From UBA4656 sp002405525 (GTDB lineage Bacteria > Pseudomonadota > Gammaproteobacteria > Xanthomonadales > Ahniellaceae): a stretch of 49,424 nt of DNA. The position numbers and the translations under genes were made by a program. Every line of letters starts with the position of its first letter. The first letter of the stretch is position 1. The stretch is taken from the NCBI GenBank assembly GCA_036723735.1, contig DAIMGT010000022.1, positions 1-49,424 on the forward strand, written 5' to 3'. Below are positions 40,559 through 49,370 of the stretch, piece by piece. The notes below the pieces were generated by a model that saw only the letters and a list, made by a program, of their open reading frames with translations, did no database searches and was not told where the DNA came from.

Positions 40559-41829
40559 TCGGGACGCGGGCGCGCGTCGCTGGTGTCGGCGAACAGTTTC
40601 TCGGCGGCACGCAGCAGCTCGCTGTCGCCGCGCAGCGCCGCCGCGCGCAGGTTGGCGCTGGGCGCATGCATGATCTTGTTGGTCAGGGCGTTGGCGAGGA
40701 AGGCGAGCGCTTCCTCTGCCGGTTTGCCGTGCTCGAGCATCGCGCGCGCGCGCGCCAGCAGGGCGTCCCGCTCGCGCTCGGCCGCGGCGCGCACTGTGCG
40801 GACCACGCCCTGGCCGTCGAGGCCGCGGCACCAGTCCATGAAATGCCCGACCTGCAGGTCGATGATCGCCTCCGCCTCGCGCGCGGCCTCGCGCCGCGAT
40901 CGCAGGTTGTCCTCGATCACCCCGCTGAGGTCGTCGACGGTGTACACGAACACGTCATCGAGCTCGGCGGTTGCGGGCTCGACGTCGCGCGGCACGGCAA
41001 GGTCGAGGATCAGCATCGGCCGCCGGCGTCGCGCCTTGATCGCGGACGCGACCTGGGCGCGCGTGATCACCGGTTCGCGGCTGGCGGTGGAGGCGATCAG
41101 CACGTCGGCCTCGGCGAGGCGGGCCGGCACGTCGGACAGTGGCATCGCCTGGGCGCCGAAACGCGCCGCCAGCGCTTCGGCGTTGGCCAGGGTGCGATTG
41201 GCGACCAGCATGCGCTTGACACCGGATTCGGTGAGGTGGCGGGCGGCGAGTTCGACCGTGTCACCGGCGCCGACCAGCATCACCGTGGATCGGCCGAGGT
41301 CGGCGAACACCTGGTGCGCGAGGCGCACAGCAGCGAACGCCACCGACACCGGATTGGCGCCGATCCGGGTGTCCGTGCGCACCCGCTTGGCGACCGCGAA
41401 GGTGTTCTGGAACAGCCTTTCGAGGGGCGACCCGAGCGCGCCGGCAGCGCGTGCGAGGTGATAGGACTCCTTCACCTGGCCGAGGATCTGTGGCTCGCCC
41501 AGCACCATCGAGTCGAGCCCGGTCGCAACCCGAAACAGATGCCTGACCGCGGCGGGGCCGTCGTGCCGGTAGAGGAACTCTTCCAGGGTCGGCGGGGTCA
41601 GACCGTGGTGGCTGTGGAGCCACTCAACGATCGCTTGCTCGCGACCATCCCGCACATTGGAGTAAAGCTCGATCCGGTTGCAGGTGGACAGGATCGCCGC
41701 TTCCTCGACGCCATCGACCCGCCGCAGCGCCGCCAACGCCACCGGCACGGTGTCGCGGTCGAAGGCCACCCGTTCGCGCAGCGACACCGGCGCGGTCTGG
41801 TGGTTGAGTCCGAGGGCGATCAGCGTCAT
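40555..41829 (-). CDS. hemA: Glutamyl-tRNA reductase
   Basis: This 424-residue enzyme reduces glutamyl-tRNA(Glu) to glutamate semialdehyde, the first step of tetrapyrrole synthesis. The N-terminus LGLNHQTAPVSLRERVAF is diagnostic. The catalytic Cys50 lies in AAILSTCNRIELY. FRVATGLDSMVLGEPQILGQVK, the NADPH-binding VMLVGAGDTVELAARHL and LILDLAVPRDVEP follow. It is first in the operon hemA-prfA-GT41, each joined by ATGA. It is divergent from the TPR lipoprotein gene with 115 bases between. Confidence 0.97.
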   Translation of the reverse strand: MTLIALGLNHQTAPVSLRERVAFDRDTVPVALAALRRVDGVEEAAILSTCNRIELYSNVRDGREQAIVEWLHSHHGLTPPTLEEFLYRHDGPAAVRHLFRVATGLDSMVLGEPQILGQVKESYHLARAAGALGSPLERLFQNTFAVAKRVRTDTRIGANPVSVAFAAVRLAHQVFADLGRSTVMLVGAGDTVELAARHLTESGVKRMLVANRTLANAEALAARFGAQAMPLSDVPARLAEADVLIASTASREPVITRAQVASAIKARRRRPMLILDLAVPRDVEPATAELDDVFVYTVDDLSGVIEDNLRSRREAAREAEAIIDLQVGHFMDWCRGLDGQGVVRTVRAAAERERDALLARARAMLEHGKPAEEALAFLANALTNKIMHAPSANLRAAALRGDSELLRAAEKLFADTSDARPRPE

Positions 41830-41944
41830 GGTGGGCGGGTGCGCGGCGTGTCCGGATTGTCGGTCGCGGGCCGCCGCAGATCAAGCAAACCCTCGCCGAG
41901 GATGGGAATTTTCCGCCCTCGCGCACCCTGGAGCGCAGCGCAAG

Positions 41945-43675
41945 ATGATCCAAGTCAACCTCCTGAGGCCAATCGCGCTGGCCTGCGTGCTGGCCCTGGC
42001 CGCCTGTGCGGCGCCGACGCCGCGCCCCGAAGCCCCCGCGTCCGATGCCGGCGGCGCCACGGACCCGGCCGCCGTGGCGGAGCCCCCCGAGTCGGAGGAC
42101 AAGGAGGTGATGGCCGCGCTGATGGCAGGCGAATTTGCCTGGCAGGACGGCCGGACGGAGTCCGCCGCGCGTCACTATGCGCGCGCCGCCGCGGCCAGTG
42201 ATGATCCGGCGATCGCGGAACACGCCACGCGGGTCGCCATCGTGGCCCGGACCTGGGAGCTCGCGCGGACCGCGCTGGCGCGCTGGCGCGTGCTGGCGCC
42301 GGAGGCGACGGGCATCGTGCAGGCCGAGGCCGCACTCGCGCTAGCCGATGGCGACACCGCGACCGCGCTGGCGCGCCTGCGGGCGCTGCTGCAGCGCGGT
42401 GATGCCGAGGCGCGGCGGATGGTCGGCCAGGCGCTCCTCGGCGGTGCCGATCCCGAGCGCGCCACGGCAGCGCTGGAAGCGCTCGCCGCCGACACTTCGC
42501 TGCCCGGCGGGGTCGACACGCTGCTGGCGCTCAGCCAGGTGGCGCAGCAGTTGCGGCAGCCGGCGCTGGCCGGTCGCTTCGCCGCCGCCGCCGTGGCCGC
42601 GGCGCCAGACTCCGCGCCGGCCGTGATGTGGAAAGGCCACCTCGCGCTGCGCGGCGGCGATCGCGCCGCGGCTCGCGCCGCCTTCGAGCGGGCCCTGGCG
42701 ATCGCGCCCGCCGACCGGTCCAATCGCCTGACGTACGCCGCGCTGCTCAACGAGACGGGCGAGCCGGGTCCGGCAGCGGATGCGCTGGCGGCGTTGCCGC
42801 CGGACGACGAGGTTCTCGCGGCGCGGGCGGCTTATGCGGCGCGCGCCGAGGCCCCGGAACTGCTGGCCCGGGTCGCGGCCGAGATCGAGGCCCTGCCGGC
42901 CCCGCGGCCGGCGGCGCGCCTGGAACTGCTCGGGCAGCTGGCCGAACTGGCCGAGCGGCGCGAGGACGCGCTGCGGTGGTATCGCGCGGTCCCGCGCGGC
43001 GAGCGCTGGTTCGAGGCCCAGGTTCGGATCGCGGTGCTGCTGGACGGGCTCGACGACCGGGACGGGGCGCTCGCCCATCTCGATGCGCTCCGCGCGGGCG
43101 GTATCGACGACGACGCGCGGCTGGCCGACACCTTCCTGTTGGAGGCCGAACTGCACGATCGGCACGCGGACGCCAGCCGCGCTCTCGACGCGTATTCGCG
43201 CGGCCTGCGCGCGCTGCCCGACGAACGGCGCCTGCTGTACGCCCGCGCGCTCGCGTTCGAACGCCTCGACCGGGTCGACGAGTGCATCGCCGACCTGCGG
43301 CGCCTCGTCGAACTCGATCCGGATGACGCCGACGCGCTGAATGCCCTCGGCTACACGCTGGCCGACCGCACCGATCGTCATCAGCAGGAGGCGTTGGAAC
43401 TGATCACCCGCGCGCTGGCCGCGAAGCCGGACGAGCCGGCGATCATCGACAGCATGGGCTGGGTCCAGTACCGGTTGGGCAACCACGCCGAGGCGCTGGT
43501 TCACCTGCGTCGCGCCTTCGAGCTGCAGCCCGATGCCGAGATCGCCGCCCACCTCGGCGAGGTGCTGTGGGTCACCGGCGCCCGGGACGAGGCGCGCGCG
43601 GTGTGGGCGCGGGGACGCGAGGTCGATACCGACAACGACGTGCTGGCGGAGACCGTGCGCCGGCTCGACCGCTGA
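41945..43675 (+). CDS. TPR-repeat lipoprotein
   Basis: This 576-residue protein has a lipoprotein signal (ALACVLALAACAAP) with the lipobox LAAC, so Cys21 is probably lipidated. After an acidic Pro-rich linker it consists of tetratricopeptide-like helical repeats to the end, the clearest near the C-terminus (RRLVELDPDDADALNALGYTLA, IIDSMGWVQYRLGNHAEALVHLRRAFELQPD). Proteins of this type directly precede lolB in Xanthomonadales and other gammaproteobacteria and are probably outer-membrane scaffolds. The stop overlaps lolB by one base (TGATG), which supports co-translation. The exact partner is unknown. Confidence 0.9.
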   Translation: MIQVNLLRPIALACVLALAACAAPTPRPEAPASDAGGATDPAAVAEPPESEDKEVMAALMAGEFAWQDGRTESAARHYARAAAASDDPAIAEHATRVAIVARTWELARTALARWRVLAPEATGIVQAEAALALADGDTATALARLRALLQRGDAEARRMVGQALLGGADPERATAALEALAADTSLPGGVDTLLALSQVAQQLRQPALAGRFAAAAVAAAPDSAPAVMWKGHLALRGGDRAAARAAFERALAIAPADRSNRLTYAALLNETGEPGPAADALAALPPDDEVLAARAAYAARAEAPELLARVAAEIEALPAPRPAARLELLGQLAELAERREDALRWYRAVPRGERWFEAQVRIAVLLDGLDDRDGALAHLDALRAGGIDDDARLADTFLLEAELHDRHADASRALDAYSRGLRALPDERRLLYARALAFERLDRVDECIADLRRLVELDPDDADALNALGYTLADRTDRHQQEALELITRALAAKPDEPAIIDSMGWVQYRLGNHAEALVHLRRAFELQPDAEIAAHLGEVLWVTGARDEARAVWARGREVDTDNDVLAETVRRLDR

Positions 43676-44277
43676 TGGTCGCGCGCGCGGGCACCACGGC
43701 CTTGCTGCTCCTGCTGCTGGCCGCGTGCGCGCCGGCGTCGCGGCTGGCGCGCGACGCATCGCCCGACGCTGCGGCGCGCGCGGAGCGGCTGGCGGCGCTG
43801 ACGCGCTGGTCGCTGGTCGGACGGATCGCGGTCAGCGACGGACGCGACGGCGGCAGCGGGCGGCTGGAGTGGCTGCAGGACGGCGACTTCTACAAGATCT
43901 CGGTGCGAGCGCCGGCGGCCGGCGGGGCGTGGCGCCTTAGCGGCGACGGCACGCTCGCGCAACTTGACGGTGCGGGCCCGGAGCCGCTGCGCGACGCGGA
44001 TGCCGAGGCACTGCTGGCGCGCGAACTCGGCTGGCGCCTCCCGATGGCAGGCGTTCCGAGGTGGGTCCGGGGCTTGGCGGCCGACTCGGACGCGGCGCGC
44101 ATCGAGTACGGACCGGACGGTCTGCCCACGCTGATCGTCGAGCGCGGCTGGCGCGTCGAGTACAGGGGTTGGACGGCGGCGGACGGACTGCCGATGCCGC
44201 GCCGGGTGGTCGCCCGTCGCGCGCCCTTCGAGGTGCGGATCGCGGTCGAACGCTGGAGCCTGCATGCCGGGCAATGA
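43675..44277 (+). CDS. lolB: Outer membrane lipoprotein receptor LolB
   Basis: This 200-residue lipoprotein receives lipoproteins from LolA and inserts them into the outer membrane. The lipobox is LAAC in LLLLLLAACAPAS. Family segments are RWSLVGRIAVSDGRDGGSGRLEW, FYKISVRAPAAGGAWRLSGD, LGWRLPMAGVPRWVRGL and LPTLIVERGWRVEYRGW, with the beta-barrel ending RRAPFEVRIAVERWSL. ATG 43675 overlaps the TPR gene stop, and the end overlaps ispE by 14 bases. Confidence 0.93.
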   Translation: MVARAGTTALLLLLLAACAPASRLARDASPDAAARAERLAALTRWSLVGRIAVSDGRDGGSGRLEWLQDGDFYKISVRAPAAGGAWRLSGDGTLAQLDGAGPEPLRDADAEALLARELGWRLPMAGVPRWVRGLAADSDAARIEYGPDGLPTLIVERGWRVEYRGWTAADGLPMPRRVVARRAPFEVRIAVERWSLHAGQ

Positions 44278-45139
44278 CGACACCGGCTGGAGCCGCTGGC
44301 CGGCCCCGGCGAAGCTGAACCTTTTCCTGCACGTGGTGGGTCGGCGCGCGGACGGCTACCACGAGCTCCAGACCGTGTTCCGGCTGCTCGACTTCGCGGA
44401 CGAGGTCGCGATCCGCGTGCGCGCCGACGGGCGCATCGAGCGCCCCGTGGGGCTTGCCGGCCTCGCGCCCGAGCAGGACCTGGTCGTCCGTGCGGCGCGC
44501 GCGCTGCGGCATGCATCGGGCACCCCGCTTGGCGCCGACATCCGGGTGGACAAGCGCATTCCGGCCGGCGGTGGTTTGGGCGGCGGCAGCAGCGACGCCG
44601 CCACCGTGCTGCGGGCCTTGGACCACCTGTGGGGACTGCGTCTGGGCGTCGATCGCCTTGCCGCGATCGGGTTGCCGCTCGGCGCCGACGTGCCGGTGTT
44701 CGTGCGCGGGCGCAGCGCCTGGGCGGAAGGGATCGGCGATCGACTGGTTCCGCTGGACCTCCCGCCCCAGACCTATGTGGTGCTCGATTCAGCGGAAGCG
44801 GTGCCCACTGGACCGGTCTTCGCGGCTCCCGAATTGACACGCAACACCCCGCGCACCACAATTCGCAGCTTCCTGGAAGGCTCGGCGACGCGCAACGACC
44901 TAGAGCCGGTCGTGCGTCGGCGCCATCCTGCGGTGGACGCTGCGCTGGCCTGGCTGGGCCGGTTCTCGACGGCGCGGCTGACCGGAAGTGGAGGTTGCGT
45001 GTTCGCGCCGGTGGCCGACCGAGCGGCGGGCGAGCGGATCGCGGCGGCATGCCCGTCGCCATGGCGCGCGTTCATCGCCGAGGCCTGCGACCGGTCCCCG
45101 CTGCTGGACCGGCTGCCGGCGGCCGGTGCGGGTTGCTGA
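44264..45139 (+). CDS. ispE: 4-diphosphocytidyl-2-C-methyl-D-erythritol kinase
   Basis: This 291-residue GHMP kinase catalyses the ATP-dependent step of the MEP isoprenoid pathway. WPAPAKLNLFLHVVGRRADGYHELQT is the family N-terminus with the catalytic Lys/Asp region. The ATP-binding glycine loop is RIPAGGGLGGGSSDAATVL (about residues 98-116), followed by GADVPVF and ARLTGSGGCVFAPV. It overlaps lolB and is followed after 15 bases by tRNA-Gln. Confidence 0.96.
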   Translation: MPGNDDTGWSRWPAPAKLNLFLHVVGRRADGYHELQTVFRLLDFADEVAIRVRADGRIERPVGLAGLAPEQDLVVRAARALRHASGTPLGADIRVDKRIPAGGGLGGGSSDAATVLRALDHLWGLRLGVDRLAAIGLPLGADVPVFVRGRSAWAEGIGDRLVPLDLPPQTYVVLDSAEAVPTGPVFAAPELTRNTPRTTIRSFLEGSATRNDLEPVVRRRHPAVDAALAWLGRFSTARLTGSGGCVFAPVADRAAGERIAAACPSPWRAFIAEACDRSPLLDRLPAAGAGC

Positions 45140-45154
45140 TGCGGTTCCACCCGC

Positions 45155-45231
45155 TGGGGCGTCGCCAAGCTGGTTAAGGCACGGGATTTTGATTCCCGCA
45201 TGCGTAGGTTCGAATCCTACCGCCCCAGCCA
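45155..45231 (+). tRNA. tRNA-Gln (anticodon TTG)
   Basis: This is a 77-base cloverleaf with acceptor stem TGGGGCG pairing CGCCCCA, anticodon loop TTTTGAT (anticodon TTG), T-arm GTAGGTTCGAATCCTAC and encoded CCA at the 3' end. It lies between ispE and prs, a location conserved in related genomes. Confidence 0.97.
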
Positions 45232-45267
45232 TCGCGTCGTGGAGCCTGGGGCCAGTTCTTATCGGGG

Positions 45268-46233
45268 GTGTCGCGCGTGAACACCGAAGGCATCCTGGTC
45301 TTCTCCGGCAATGCGAATCGTCCGCTCGCGCACGCGATCACCCGTGAGCTCGGCGTGCCGCTGGGCAAAGCGCTGGTGGGTCGCTTCAGCGACGGCGAGG
45401 TGCAGGTCGAGATCGAGGAAAACGTGCGCCGACAGGAAGTGTTCGTGATTCAGCCGACCGCAGCCCCTACCGCGGATAACTTCATGGAACTGCTGGTGCT
45501 GATCGACGCCCTCAAGCGCGCCTCTGCGGCCAGCGTCACCGCGGTGCTGCCGTACTTCGGCTATGCCCGGCAGGACCGGCGCCCGCGTTCGGCGAGGGTT
45601 CCCATCACGGCCAAGGTGGCGGCGCGGATGATCAGCGCGGTCGGCACCGACCGCGTCCTCACCGTCGACCTGCACGCCGACCAGATCCAGGGCTTCTTCG
45701 ACATCCCGCTCGACAATGTGTACGCATCGCCCGTGTTGCTGGCCGACATCTGGCGCCACCAGGGCACTCGCGATCTGCTGGTCGTTTCGCCCGACGTCGG
45801 CGGCGTGGTGCGGGCCCGCGCGATCGCCAAGCGGCTCGACGACGCGGATCTTGCGATCATCGACAAGCGGCGTCCGCGGCCGAACGAGGCGACGGTGATG
45901 AACATCATCGGCGACGTCACCGACAAGATCTGCGTCCTCGTCGACGACATCGTGGACACCGCTGGCACCCTTTGTGCGGCCGCCGCGGCGCTCAAGTGCG
46001 CCGGCGCGCGCAAGGTGGTGGCGTACTGCACGCATCCCGTGCTGTCCGGCCCGGCGATCGCCAACGTCGCTGGCTCGCAGCTCGACGAACTGGTGGTGAC
46101 CGACACGATCATGCTCTCGGACGCGGCGCGCGGTTGCGCAAAGATCCGGCAACTCAGTGTGGCGGAGCTGCTGGCCGAAACAATGCGCCGGATCGCCTTC
46201 GGCGAATCGGTGAGTTCGCTGTACGTGGATTGA
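45268..46233 (+). CDS. prs: Ribose-phosphate pyrophosphokinase
   Basis: This 321-residue enzyme makes PRPP from ribose 5-phosphate and ATP. Diagnostic segments are LVFSGNANRPLAHAI, VGRFSDGEVQVEIEENVR, LPYFGYARQDRRPRSARVPI, the metal and ATP site VDLHADQIQGFFDIP and the PRPP loop VLVDDIVDTAGTL. The start is GTG 45268, after GGGG; a second GTG at 45277 is also possible. It is probably cotranscribed with the upstream tRNA-Gln and the downstream rplY. Confidence 0.97.
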   Translation: MSRVNTEGILVFSGNANRPLAHAITRELGVPLGKALVGRFSDGEVQVEIEENVRRQEVFVIQPTAAPTADNFMELLVLIDALKRASAASVTAVLPYFGYARQDRRPRSARVPITAKVAARMISAVGTDRVLTVDLHADQIQGFFDIPLDNVYASPVLLADIWRHQGTRDLLVVSPDVGGVVRARAIAKRLDDADLAIIDKRRPRPNEATVMNIIGDVTDKICVLVDDIVDTAGTLCAAAAALKCAGARKVVAYCTHPVLSGPAIANVAGSQLDELVVTDTIMLSDAARGCAKIRQLSVAELLAETMRRIAFGESVSSLYVD

Positions 46234-46367
46234 GAGCAGGCACGAGGATCGAGGCCAGCGGGCTCAGGACCCTCGCGCCCCGCAGCCCTCGCCGTTTTTT
46301 GTACCCACTCCCCTGGTCGCGGGGGAGCCCACGCCGCAAGGCATACACCACTGAAGGGAGAAGTCCC

Positions 46368-47084
46368 ATGGCAACCCGTCACGAGATCCCCGCCGAACCG
46401 CGGACCGACGAAGGCAAGGGTGCGAGCCGCCGCCTGCGTCGTTCCGGCAAGGTCCCGGCGATCCTTTACGGCGCGAAGGAAGCGCCGGTCAGCCTGCAGT
46501 TCCACCACAACACGGTGCTGCTGGCGTCCCACAACGAATGGTTCTACTCGGCGATCCTCGACCTGAATATCGGGGGTGGCACGCAGAAGGTCCTTCTGCG
46601 CGACATGCAGCGCCATCCGTTCAAGCCGCAGATCCTGCACCTCGACTTCCAGCGCGTGTCGGAAAACGAGGCGATCCGCGTCCGCGTGCCGCTGCACTTC
46701 GTCAATCAGCAGGCCTCGCCGGCCGGAAAGACTGCGGGCGTCGTGATCACCCATGAGTTGAACGAGGTCACGATCTCCTGCCTGCCGAGGGATCTGCCGG
46801 AGTTCATCGAGGTTGATCTCGCGCAGTTGAAGATCGGAGACATCGTGCACCTGTCTGACATCAAGCTGCCGGCTGGCGTGGTGATCCCGGAACTGCGCTT
46901 GGGCAAGGAGCACGACCTCGCCGTCGCGATCGCCAAGATGGCGCGCGCCGAAGAGGAGCCCGCCGCAGCGGCCGCGGAGGCGGCCCCGGCCGCACCGGCC
47001 GCCAAGGCGGCGCCAGCCAAGGCCGCACCCGCCAAGGCCGCTCCGGCCAAGGCCGCACCGGCCAAGGCCGCGCCAAAGAAGTAA
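46368..47084 (+). CDS. rplY: 50S ribosomal protein L25/CTC
   Basis: This 238-residue protein binds 5S rRNA with its N-terminal domain (about residues 1-95; EGKGASRRLRRSGKVPAILYG, VLLRDMQRHPFKPQILHLDF) and has the CTC-type C-terminal domain (about 96-190; VRVPLHFVNQQASPAGKTAG, SCLPRDLPEFIEVDLAQLKIGD). The tail of about 45 residues is Ala/Lys/Pro-rich and ends in five AKAAP units. ATG 46368 follows AAGGGAGAAGTCCC. The 134-base gap to prs includes a TTTTTT run and a hairpin (CTCCCC/GGGGGAG) that might control expression. Confidence 0.95.
   Translation: MATRHEIPAEPRTDEGKGASRRLRRSGKVPAILYGAKEAPVSLQFHHNTVLLASHNEWFYSAILDLNIGGGTQKVLLRDMQRHPFKPQILHLDFQRVSENEAIRVRVPLHFVNQQASPAGKTAGVVITHELNEVTISCLPRDLPEFIEVDLAQLKIGDIVHLSDIKLPAGVVIPELRLGKEHDLAVAIAKMARAEEEPAAAAAEAAPAAPAAKAAPAKAAPAKAAPAKAAPAKAAPKK
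47001..47075 (+). repeat. 15-bp tandem repeat encoding five AKAAP units in L25
   Basis: Five successive 15-base units (consensus GCCAAGGCCGCACCG) encode AKAAP at the end of L25, followed by two lysines and the stop. Such basic Ala/Pro tails resemble histone-H1-like tails and may vary in copy number between strains. Confidence 0.85.
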
Positions 47085-47141
47085 GGCACCAACGCGTCGC
47101 GCGCCGCCGCCATCCGGCGGCGGCAGCCGCCGCGTGCGCCG

Positions 47142-47738
47142 ATGGCCGGCCTGCGCCTCATCGTCGGACTGGGCAACCCCGGCGCCGAGTACGAAAGAAC
47201 CCGGCACAATGCCGGGTACTCGTTCGTCGACGCCTTGGCCGCCCGGTCCATCTGCCGGCTGACTCGAGATGGGCGTCACGGCGCGGAAACCGCCAAGGCC
47301 GAGATCGGCGGCGCAACCGTCTGGCTGGCCCGTCCGACCCGCTTCATGAATCACAGTGGCCTGCCGGTGGTGTCGTTGCAGGGCTATTTCAAGATCGCGC
47401 CGGAGGAGACCCTGGTCGCCCATGACGATCTCGACCTGCCGCCCGGCGCTGCCCGCCTGAAGTTCGACGGCGGCCACGGCGGGCAGAACGGGTTGCGCGA
47501 CATCATGGGACAGCTGGGCCACGGCCGCTTCCACCGCCTGCGGCTGGGGATCGGCCACCCGGGGCACAAGGACCAGGTCACGCCGTGGGTGCTCGGGCGC
47601 CCCGGCAAGGACGACGAGGCGGCGATCCAGGCGGCGGTGGCTGCGGCGCTGGACGTGATCCCGCTGGCCGTCGCCGGCCGTTTCGAGGACGCCATGCAGC
47701 GGCTGCATACGCCGCGACAGACCGCGCGGGACGCCTGA
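47142..47738 (+). CDS. pth: Peptidyl-tRNA hydrolase
   Basis: This 198-residue enzyme releases tRNA from stalled peptidyl-tRNA. Family segments are LIVGLGNPGAEYERTRHNAGY, with the catalytic His22, LARPTRFMNHSGLPV, VAHDDLDLPPGAARLKFDGGHGGQNGLRDI (split for reference as HDDLDLPPG and GGHGGQNGL) and FHRLRLGIGHPG. ATG 47142 lies 57 bases after rplY. It is followed by ychF in the same direction. Confidence 0.96.
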   Translation: MAGLRLIVGLGNPGAEYERTRHNAGYSFVDALAARSICRLTRDGRHGAETAKAEIGGATVWLARPTRFMNHSGLPVVSLQGYFKIAPEETLVAHDDLDLPPGAARLKFDGGHGGQNGLRDIMGQLGHGRFHRLRLGIGHPGHKDQVTPWVLGRPGKDDEAAIQAAVAAALDVIPLAVAGRFEDAMQRLHTPRQTARDA

Positions 47739-47787
47739 GCGGACCGCCCCGGGCCGGCTGGCCCGCTATCGAGGAATCAATGCAGAA

Positions 47788-48879
47788 ATGGGCATCAAAT
47801 GCGGCATCGTGGGGCTTCCGAACGTCGGCAAATCGACCCTGTTCAACGCCCTGACCAAGGCCGGCATCCCGGCCGCAAACTTCCCCTTCTGCACCATCGA
47901 TCCCAACGTCGGCGTGGTGCCGGTTCCGGATCCGCGCCTGCTGGCGCTGGCCGACATCGTGCGCCCGCAGAAGGTCGTTCCCACCACCATCGAGTTCGTG
48001 GACATCGCCGGCCTGGTGGCCGGGGCGGCGCAGGGCGAGGGCCTCGGCAACAAGTTTCTCGCGCACATTCGGGAGGTCGACGCGATCTGCCACGTCGTGC
48101 GCTGTTTCGAGCATGGCGACATCGTTCACGTAGCCGGGCGTATCGATCCCATCGCCGACATCGATACCATCGACACCGAGCTGGCCCTGGCCGACCTCGA
48201 CACGGTGGAGAAGGCCCTGCAGCGGGCGGAAAAGGCAGCCCGGGCCGGCGACAAGGACGCAGCGGCGCGACGCGAGGTGCTGGCGCGGGTGCGCGCGCAC
48301 CTCGACCAGGGGCATCCGGCGCGCAGTCTCGCGCTGGCGCCGGAGGAGCGCGCGATCCTGCGCGATCTGTTCCTGTTGACCCTCAAGCCGTGCATGTATG
48401 TCGCCAACGTGCGCGAGGATGGTTTCAAGGGCAATCCGCACCTCGACCGGGTGTGCGAGCGCGCCAGGGTCGAGCGGGCCGAGGTGGTTCCGGTGTGCGC
48501 CGCGATCGAGGAAGAACTGGCGCAGCTGGACGATGTCGACAAGACGGCATTCCTGGCCGACATGGGGCTCGAGGAGCCGGGCCTGAACCGGCTGATTCGC
48601 GCCGGCTACCGTCTGCTCGGCCTGCAGACGTTCTTCACCGCCGGCGAGAAGGAGGTCCGGGCTTGGACGGTCCGGGCGGGCGCCACCGCGCCGCAGGCGG
48701 CGGCCGTGATCCATACCGACTTCGAGCGCGGCTTCATCCGCGCCGAGACGATCGCCTACGACGACTTCATCCGCTATCGCGGCGAGGCGGGGGCCCGGGA
48801 GGCCGGCCGGCTGCGCCTGGAGGGCAAGGAGTACCTGGTACGGGAGGGGGATGTACTCCACTTCCGCTTCAACGTCTGA
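47788..48879 (+). CDS. ychF: Redox-regulated ATPase YchF (Obg-like, OLA1)
   Basis: This 363-residue P-loop protein of the Obg family hydrolyses ATP rather than GTP. It has GIVGLPNVGKSTLFNAL (Walker A, residues 6-22), NFPFCTIDPNVGVV (switch I), VDIAGLVAGAAQGEGLGNKFL (switch II), a coiled-coil insertion (about 130-200) and a C-terminal TGS domain (FFTAGEKEVRAWT, HTDFERGFIRAETIAYDDF). It associates with ribosomes and oxidative stress control. ATG 47788 follows a GAGGAATCAATGCAGAA leader. Confidence 0.96.
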   Translation: MGIKCGIVGLPNVGKSTLFNALTKAGIPAANFPFCTIDPNVGVVPVPDPRLLALADIVRPQKVVPTTIEFVDIAGLVAGAAQGEGLGNKFLAHIREVDAICHVVRCFEHGDIVHVAGRIDPIADIDTIDTELALADLDTVEKALQRAEKAARAGDKDAAARREVLARVRAHLDQGHPARSLALAPEERAILRDLFLLTLKPCMYVANVREDGFKGNPHLDRVCERARVERAEVVPVCAAIEEELAQLDDVDKTAFLADMGLEEPGLNRLIRAGYRLLGLQTFFTAGEKEVRAWTVRAGATAPQAAAVIHTDFERGFIRAETIAYDDFIRYRGEAGAREAGRLRLEGKEYLVREGDVLHFRFNV

Positions 48880-48896
48880 GCGGCCGAGGTGGGAGA

Positions 48897-48925
48897 TTGA
48901 CGGCGCGGCGGCTTGCGGACAGAAT
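48897..48925 (+). promoter_or_regulatory. Promoter of the tRNA(Tyr)-tRNA(Gly)-tRNA(Thr)-tuf operon
   Basis: TTGACG (48897-48902), 17 bases, CAGAAT (48920-48925), then a GC-rich discriminator (AGCGGGCTCG) just before the tRNA-Tyr 5' end. A GC-rich discriminator is typical of stringently controlled stable-RNA promoters. Confidence 0.65.
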
Positions 48926-48940
48926 AGCGGGCTCGTTTCC

Positions 48941-49026
48941 GGAGGGATACCCAAGCGGCCAACGGGGGCAGACTGTAAATCTGCTGGCTTACGCCTTCGG
49001 TGGTTCGAATCCACCTCCCTCCACCA
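48941..49026 (+). tRNA. tRNA-Tyr (anticodon GTA)
   Basis: This is an 86-base class II tRNA with a long variable arm. Acceptor stem GGAGGGA pairs TCCCTCC, the anticodon loop is CTGTAAA (GTA) and the 3' CCA is encoded. Confidence 0.97.
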
Positions 49027-49128
49027 GTTCCAGCCGCGGCATCCGCTCCGGGCGCCCCATCGGCCGACCGGGCCGGGGTTCCGGCGGGGCTGCGGAAGCG
49101 GCGGTTTCAAAAGGGTCTCTCCGCGCGA

Positions 49129-49202
49129 GCGGGAGTAGTTCAATGGTAGAACTTCGGCCTTCCAAGCCGATAGTGCGGGTTCGATTCCCGTCTCCCGCTC
49201 CA
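49129..49202 (+). tRNA. tRNA-Gly (anticodon TCC)
   Basis: This is a 74-base tRNA with acceptor stem GCGGGAG pairing CTCCCGC, anticodon loop CTTCCAA (TCC), T-arm GCGGGTTCGATTCCCGT and encoded CCA. Confidence 0.97.
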
Positions 49203-49232
49203 TTGACACTGTGGCGCGCTTCACGATGTCTC

Positions 49233-49308
<76 letters not shown>

Positions 49309-49370
49309 ACGATGGGCCGCAGCTCTTGGCTGCGTAACGCAACCATTTGATCGCAGAAGGGTTTCGTTTC

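Noticed and set aside
46234..46367. TTTTTT run between prs and rplY as a terminator
   Set aside because: No strong hairpin immediately precedes the T run, and rplY downstream is probably cotranscribed.
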